DNA from: Gammaproteobacteria bacterium
GTDB lineage: Bacteria > Pseudomonadota > Gammaproteobacteria > UBA6429 > Thiohalophilaceae
NCBI GenBank assembly: GCA_030593785.1
Contig: JAUVGM010000049.1
Location: 1-10,237 of the forward strand
Reading direction: 5' to 3'
Length of the DNA: 10,237 nucleotides
Position 1 is the stretch's first letter. The number at the start of each line of letters is the position of its first letter. This document shows positions 7,263-10,237 of this stretch, piece by piece. The translations under genes were made by a program, and so were the position numbers. Below the pieces are notes generated by a model. That model searched no databases and was not told the origin of the DNA. It worked only from the letters and a program-made list of their open reading frames with translations.

Positions 7263-7344
7263 ACAAAATTGCATCAACTTGGAAGATGGCAAAAAACATG
7301 GATTTCGATTTTGTGACTTAAATCCCAGCAATATTCAGGGATTT
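7263..7344 (+). other. Foldable 5' leader with two stem-loops
   Basis: ACAAAATTG (7263-7271) can pair with CGATTTTGT (7306-7314, one G-U pair), and AAATCCC (7320-7326) with GGGATTT (7338-7344) across an 11-base loop. The second stem is followed by TTATAATAATAA, too weak for a clear terminator. An 11-codon reading frame (ATG at 7286, TAA at 7319-7321) overlaps the first stem, with GGAAG touching its ATG. The leader may be regulatory, but no known riboswitch is recognised. Confidence 0.3.
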
Positions 7345-7371
7345 TTATAATAATAATCATAATATACGGAT

Positions 7372-7377
7372 AAGGGA
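7372..7377 (+). promoter_or_regulatory. Shine-Dalgarno of the 24-codon ORF
   Basis: AAGGGA lies 7 bases before the ATG at 7385. Such a strong, well-placed site before so short a frame is the main argument that the frame is translated. Confidence 0.65.
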
Positions 7378-7384
7378 CACCACC

Positions 7385-7459
7385 ATGGATTTTACGCTAC
7401 CACACTTGGTAATGATCACTGCTGCTTTGCTTATCGCACACAGCCTGATTTGGGCTTGA
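7385..7459 (+). CDS. Small hydrophobic membrane peptide, 24 residues, unknown family
   Basis: A short frame starting MDFTLPHLVMITAALL and ending AHSLIWA before TGA at 7457-7459. Residues from about 7 to the end form one hydrophobic segment long enough to span the inner membrane, with histidines at 7 and 19 near its two ends and a single Trp near the C-terminus. Support for translation comes from its surroundings: a TTGACA-N17-TATTTT promoter, a strong Shine-Dalgarno, and a perfect 12-bp hairpin starting 3 bases after the stop. I do not recognise the peptide; single-helix peptides of this size often are accessory subunits or regulators of larger membrane complexes, but no partner is encoded next to it. 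The alternative is that the transcript is a small RNA and the frame is incidental. Confidence 0.6.
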   Translation: MDFTLPHLVMITAALLIAHSLIWA

Positions 7460-7462
7460 TTA

Positions 7463-7492
7463 TTAACACCGGTATTAAGTTACCGGTGTTAA
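7463..7492 (+). terminator. Hairpin after the 24-codon ORF, probable terminator
   Basis: TTAACACCGGTA (7463-7474) pairs perfectly over 12 bases with TACCGGTGTTAA (7481-7492) across a 6-base loop. The tail ATTATGTTT is only partly T-rich, so termination may be incomplete. Its position right after the small stop codon supports a monocistronic transcript. Confidence 0.6.
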
Positions 7493-7532
7493 ATTATGTT
7501 TGAATTCTTAGTTAACTATATTATTAATTTCT

Positions 7533-7562
7533 TATCTTTCAATATCCTTTTCTATCCTTTGA
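7533..7562. repeat. Three imperfect tandem 10-mers
   Basis: TATCTTTCAA, TATCCTTTTC and TATCCTTTGA lie end to end, each starting TATCYTT, and a looser copy, TATCCTTATT, occurs at 7608-7617. The 7493-7640 stretch is pyrimidine-rich on this strand and holds no supported gene. The 10-bp period puts the repeats on one face of the helix upstream of the FNR-type promoter. Low-complexity drift is an equally good explanation. Confidence 0.35.
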
Positions 7563-7640
7563 AACATTACATTTCCATCTCATACCCTGCTTATTAGCAA
7601 AATCTTATATCCTTATTCTTTTATTTACTTTTCACTTTAC

Positions 7641-7654
7641 TTGATCTCGATCAA
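7641..7654 (+). promoter_or_regulatory. Perfect FNR/ANR-type activator site
   Basis: TTGATCTCGATCAA matches the FNR/ANR consensus TTGAT-N4-ATCAA at all ten defined positions. If it acts as a class II site centred at -41.5, transcription would begin near 7689, leaving about 25 leader bases with the Shine-Dalgarno of the 36-codon ORF correctly inside. The -10 region there (around TAACCC, 7676-7681) is poor, as expected for an activator-dependent promoter. No gene is read leftward from it. Confidence 0.75.
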
Positions 7655-7700
7655 TTTTTTGTTTTTTGGGCTGTGTAACCCTTATTCAAACAAACTCAAT

Positions 7701-7710
7701 AAGGGGAAAG
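7701..7710 (+). promoter_or_regulatory. Shine-Dalgarno of the 36-codon ORF
   Basis: AAGGGGAAAG has its AAGGGG core 7 bases before the ATG at 7714. It favours that start over the ATG two codons further on at 7720. Confidence 0.65.
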
Positions 7711-7713
7711 AGT

Positions 7714-7824
7714 ATGGTTATGCAGGAAGGCGATAAAACAATATTAGTCAATATAGGAAAAACTGTTCTGATACTAACCGCGTTTATGTTTATAGTAATG
7801 ATTGCAGCTAATATACTTGTTTAA
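7714..7824 (+). CDS. Small membrane peptide, 36 residues, FNR-linked, unknown family
   Basis: The frame starts MVMQEGDKTILVNIGKT and ends MIAANILV before TAA at 7822-7824. A polar N-terminus of about 16 residues precedes a single hydrophobic helix (about 17-36), so it is probably an inner-membrane peptide. It is bracketed by a perfect FNR/ANR box, a strong Shine-Dalgarno and a strong terminator, which together make a real, oxygen-controlled gene likely. The layout, a short polar head and then one helix ending in AN, resembles the membrane anchor at the start of some small c-type cytochromes, but no CXXCH motif follows, so it is not a cytochrome. I do not recognise the family. A small accessory subunit of a respiratory complex is only a guess from the FNR link. 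Confidence 0.7.
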   Translation: MVMQEGDKTILVNIGKTVLILTAFMFIVMIAANILV

Positions 7825-7878
7825 AATCCAGCTCTTGATCGTTATGTAACCAAGTTTTACAAAAGCGTTCTCCACGCA

Positions 7879-7904
7879 GGCCGGTTTTATAACCGGCCAT
7901 TTTT
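7879..7904 (+). terminator. Rho-independent terminator of the 36-codon ORF
   Basis: GGCCGGTT (7879-7886) pairs perfectly with AACCGGCC (7891-7898) across TTAT, followed by ATTTTT. The GC-rich stem and T run face the plus strand. It lies 54 bases past the small stop codon and 14 bases from the end of the convergent HDOD gene; on the minus strand no T run follows. Confidence 0.85.
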
Positions 7905-7918
7905 ATGCTCGCGATTAA

Positions 7919-9352
7919 TTATCGTTTACGTGGAGAAATGTATTCCAGTGCCTGACTAGCTTGTTGCACAAAATGTTTAAAGCTTTCAAAACTTTCGTTA
8001 TCTAATTCTCTACCGCTTGGCTGCCGATCAGCATAAATTAATCCTATCACCCTACCCGCTATTACCAATGGTGCGATATAAAATGCTTTACTTGCTAAAA
8101 TCAATCGAATGTCATCACTCACTTTATTATCAGAATTATTAGCTTGTGTATTTTCGACCCAAACTGGTTGAGCATTTCTTACTACCTTCGAAAATATATT
8201 GTCAGTTTGCAGGCTAAAGAAAAAGCGACTAGTAAATCCATCACTATCTTTACCTAAAGCATATTTTGCTTTGATAGCTTTTTTATCTGAAGTCAACATC
8301 GCAAAAACAGTTCTATCAAGCCCAACGCCGCGGTAAATACCTTCTAATATTATTTCCAGTATTAAATTAAAATCAGGTTTCTCAACTAACAGGCTGGAAA
8401 GATCTCGCAAAATGTTTAACTGTAACAAGGGATCTGGAATGGGACAGTTTGCATCAAAAGAATGCTCATCAATATTATCTTCTACCTCATCTTCATCAAT
8501 CGGTAAATATTTTATAATGGAACTAGCCCCAAATAACTGTGCAACTTCTGCTGCTTTTTTTGCATTATCCTGTACTAGTTCAAGAGATTTATTTTTATCG
8601 ACATTAATATGTTCTGCAATTTTATGTGCTACAGATAACGTCTCTTTACTATTCCAACTTTTACTTGAATTTTCAGAAAGTTTTAACGCATAAACAATAT
8701 CCTTAATTCTTGGGTTGTCCATATTGGGTTTATTAATCGCACTATGTAACAAGTCACTGATATGCCAGTCACATGTTAAACCAACGGTAAGTTGATCCAG
8801 GGTAAAACCAAGCACTTCTTGCTGTGCCATTTCTTCTGAGAAACCTCGCTGTTCCATTAACTCTATTATTTGTTCACCTTCTTCCCCTGCGACACACCAA
8901 AATGTTATTTCGCCAACATATCTAAGCAAGGCTGCAATAAATATTTCTTCCGCTGCATCATCATCACGACGTTCAGCAAAATCACGCGCCTGCACTGCAG
9001 CATGAAATGACATGGCCATAAGTTTTAATGCATGCTCTCTGGCTTTACCACTTAACAATGCATCAATAATGGCAAGAGACATACTGATATCACGTACAAG
9101 ATTAAAACCAAGATAAACAATAGCACGACTGACTGTGCTGATTGTAGAGCCAGTCACATTATAGGTTGCACTATTTGCAACACGTAAAACTCTGGCTGTT
9201 AAATTTGCATCGCGTAAGATGATTCGGGATAAATCGGATGTAGATGTTGCTTCTTTTGATACAACATCATTAATGGCATGTACCGTATATTTGAATATAG
9301 GTAACTCATTTTCGCTAATGCGTGTTATCCAGTTGTCTAGGTTTTCGGACAT
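7919..9352 (-). CDS. HDOD-GAF domain signalling protein
   Basis: Cytoplasmic regulatory protein of 477 residues. An HDOD domain covers about 14-210, with the family block IILRDANLTARVLRVANSA (44-62) and GSTISTVSRAIVYLGFNLVRD. HDOD proteins resemble HD phosphohydrolases but lack the catalytic metal residues; here the position of the HD pair reads ALLRYVGEI (141-149), so hydrolysis is not expected. An acidic linker (IDEDEVEDNIDE, about 285-296) leads to a C-terminal GAF domain (about 310-472, with VFAMLTSDKKA and APLVIAGRVIGLIYADR), which may bind a small ligand. The ATG at 9352 is the only reasonable start, since an in-frame stop lies 21 bases upstream; its Shine-Dalgarno is weak. It follows the YaiI gene by 76 bases and may share its transcript. 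The signal sensed is unknown. Confidence 0.88.
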   Translation of the reverse strand: MSENLDNWITRISENELPIFKYTVHAINDVVSKEATSTSDLSRIILRDANLTARVLRVANSATYNVTGSTISTVSRAIVYLGFNLVRDISMSLAIIDALLSGKAREHALKLMAMSFHAAVQARDFAERRDDDAAEEIFIAALLRYVGEITFWCVAGEEGEQIIELMEQRGFSEEMAQQEVLGFTLDQLTVGLTCDWHISDLLHSAINKPNMDNPRIKDIVYALKLSENSSKSWNSKETLSVAHKIAEHINVDKNKSLELVQDNAKKAAEVAQLFGASSIIKYLPIDEDEVEDNIDEHSFDANCPIPDPLLQLNILRDLSSLLVEKPDFNLILEIILEGIYRGVGLDRTVFAMLTSDKKAIKAKYALGKDSDGFTSRFFFSLQTDNIFSKVVRNAQPVWVENTQANNSDNKVSDDIRLILASKAFYIAPLVIAGRVIGLIYADRQPSGRELDNESFESFKHFVQQASQALEYISPRKR

Positions 9353-9428
9353 AAATAAAGTGTGATTCGCTTGTTAGTTAAAATTATTCCCTTTAATACT
9401 ATTCGGCATATCACACATATTCTTTAAC

Positions 9429-9881
9429 TTAACGGTTCCATTTAGCAACAAACTTGTCCAATTGATTAGCAAATTCCCGTCTGTCACGTTGATTTAGGGG
9501 GGGAGGCCCACCGCCCATCACTTCTCCCGTCCCTCTGAGTTCATCCATTAAATCACGCATTACTAACTTTTGTTTAATGGTTTCTGTTGAATATAGTTCG
9601 CCACGAGGATTAAGGGCATGTCCGCCTTTTTCAATAACTTCCGCAGCTAAAGGAATATCTGCGGTAATAATCAAATCATCTATTTGAGTTTCTTGCACAA
9701 TATAATTGTCCGCAACATCAAAACCGGAAGATACGCGTATACTTTTGATAAATGGTGATTTTGGAATTATCAAACTCTGGTTTGCCACCAAAGTTACTTG
9801 TATTTTTGCACGCTCAGCAACACGAAATAAAATCTCTTTAACAACTTTCGGACACGCATCGGCATCAACCCAAATTCGCAT
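9429..9881 (-). CDS. yaiI: YaiI/YqxD family protein (DUF188, UPF0178)
   Basis: Cytoplasmic protein of 150 residues, the usual family length. The N-terminus MRIWVDADACPKVVKEIL (1-18) is the family signature, with Asp6 and Asp8; LIITADIPLA (70-79) and the C-terminal GGGPPPLNQRDRREFANQLD (123-142) complete it. The fold is thought to be PIN-like, suggesting RNA or nucleic-acid processing, but the true function is not established. AAAGGA lies 6 bases before the ATG at 9881, which fixes the start. It begins 23 bases after the receiver-like gene and precedes the HDOD gene on the same strand, so the three may be one operon. Confidence 0.92.
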   Translation of the reverse strand: MRIWVDADACPKVVKEILFRVAERAKIQVTLVANQSLIIPKSPFIKSIRVSSGFDVADNYIVQETQIDDLIITADIPLAAEVIEKGGHALNPRGELYSTETIKQKLVMRDLMDELRGTGEVMGGGPPPLNQRDRREFANQLDKFVAKWNR

Positions 9882-9887
9882 ATTAAT

Positions 9888-9893
9888 TCCTTT
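9888..9893 (-). promoter_or_regulatory. Shine-Dalgarno of the YaiI-family gene
   Basis: On the minus strand AAAGGA lies 6 bases before the ATG at 9881, within the 23-base gap after the upstream stop codon. Confidence 0.6.
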
Positions 9894-9904
9894 ATTATTA
9901 ATAA

Positions 9905-10237
9905 TTACGCCAGTTGCTCACTCATTGCTTTTTCTGATATCGGATATTGCAACACCGCATGCAGAGTAAACAAATTCGTTAATTTTACCACATGCTTTAG
10001 TTCTTCTTTTTCTACCATGACAATCACTTTTGCCCCTGGCGCATACTTTTGTAGGCTATGTAAAAATACATCCAGGTTACTGATGTTTACCCCTGCATAA
10101 TTGTTTCCATAGCCATACAAGAAATCCGCAACAACGAAGTCAGGCTGCTGTTTCTTTAAGTGGGATATCGCTTTACGCATCGAATTAAATTGCACATTCT
10201 CAATATTTAAGTTGTGGTACAAATTGATAAAATTTGG
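9905..10237 (-). CDS. Atypical receiver-like protein, 5' end outside the window
   Basis: The frame is open to the window edge (110 visible residues, beginning PNFINLYHNL), so the gene very probably starts beyond it; the only early start-like codon is a TTG at 10222, which is not convincing. The pattern resembles a response-regulator receiver domain: KKQQPDFVVADFLYG carries an Asp where the phosphoacceptor would lie, KYAPGAKVIVMVEKEE matches the following strand, and LHAVLQYPISEKAM matches the KP-containing end. The conserved Lys of that KP is a Tyr here, so if it is a receiver it is degenerate and may not be switched by phosphorylation in the normal way. No output domain follows. It probably leads a unit with the YaiI and HDOD genes. 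I do not recognise a named family. Confidence 0.65.
   Translation of the reverse strand, partial: PNFINLYHNLNIENVQFNSMRKAISHLKKQQPDFVVADFLYGYGNNYAGVNISNLDVFLHSLQKYAPGAKVIVMVEKEELKHVVKLTNLFTLHAVLQYPISEKAMSEQLA

Noticed and set aside
7496..7597. 33-codon frame between the two small-peptide units
   Set aside because: Starts in the tail of the hairpin at 7463-7492 with no Shine-Dalgarno, and its make-up follows the pyrimidine-rich repeat stretch.
7835..7848. Second FNR-like site after the 36-codon ORF
   Set aside because: Only the TTGAT half is intact and it lies downstream of the gene, before its terminator.
8412..8693. 93-codon plus-strand frame
   Set aside because: Antisense to the HDOD-GAF gene; its Ser-rich composition reflects the acidic linker read backwards.
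9384..9396. TATTCCCTTTAAT shared with the hairpin at 3566-3578
   Set aside because: A 13-base AT-rich match without the second arm of the hairpin; likely chance.
9361..9415. TGTGAT and ATCACA half-sites upstream of the HDOD gene, resembling CRP halves
   Set aside because: They are more than 40 bases apart, far from the 6-base spacing of a CRP site.
9706..9969. 87-codon plus-strand frame
   Set aside because: Antisense to the YaiI gene and the receiver-like gene, with no recognisable features.

Overview
The window looks like chromosomal DNA from an AT-rich gammaproteobacterium. The evidence is an OmpR/EnvZ-type two-component pair, a LamB-family maltoporin ending in a C-terminal Trp (so a Gram-negative outer membrane), BolA, a YaiI-family protein and an Rrf2/IscR-like regulator, all closest by eye to gammaproteobacterial forms. 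A perfect FNR/ANR-type site suggests oxygen-responsive control, so a facultative or micro-oxic lifestyle is plausible. The species cannot be named from the sequence. No tRNA, rRNA, CRISPR array, insertion sequence or phage gene was seen.

Layout. (1) 1-1933, + strand: the 3' part of an OmpR-like response regulator, cut by the window edge, then its EnvZ-like histidine kinase. (2) 2139-3413, - strand: an orphan LamB-type porin with a good Shine-Dalgarno and a candidate promoter/operator, convergent with the kinase. (3) 3631-6390, - strand: a two-gene unit, a large AAA/Lon-like protease followed 9 bases later by bolA. (4) 6391-6660: a divergent control region. (5) 6661-7107, + strand: an Rrf2/IscR-type regulator that has lost the Fe-S cysteines, closed by a strong terminator at 7140-7170. 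(6) 7171-7904, + strand: a stretch that looks empty at normal ORF length cut-offs but holds two tiny transcription units. The first has a TTGACA-N17-TATTTT promoter, upstream 11-bp-spaced direct repeats, a foldable leader, a strong Shine-Dalgarno, a 24-codon membrane-peptide ORF and a hairpin. The second has a perfect FNR/ANR box, a strong Shine-Dalgarno, a 36-codon membrane-peptide ORF and a strong terminator. (7) 7919-10237, - strand: a probable unit of an atypical receiver-like protein (cut by the window edge), a YaiI/DUF188 protein and an HDOD-GAF signalling protein.

How the parts may work together. The two-component pair and the porin suggest envelope or osmotic adaptation, but no link between them is shown. 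The Lon-like protease, BolA and the divergent Rrf2 regulator form a plausible proteostasis/Fe-S/redox neighbourhood. The two small membrane-peptide genes, one with an anaerobic activator site, are the least explained and most interesting part of the window. I could not assign either to a known family.
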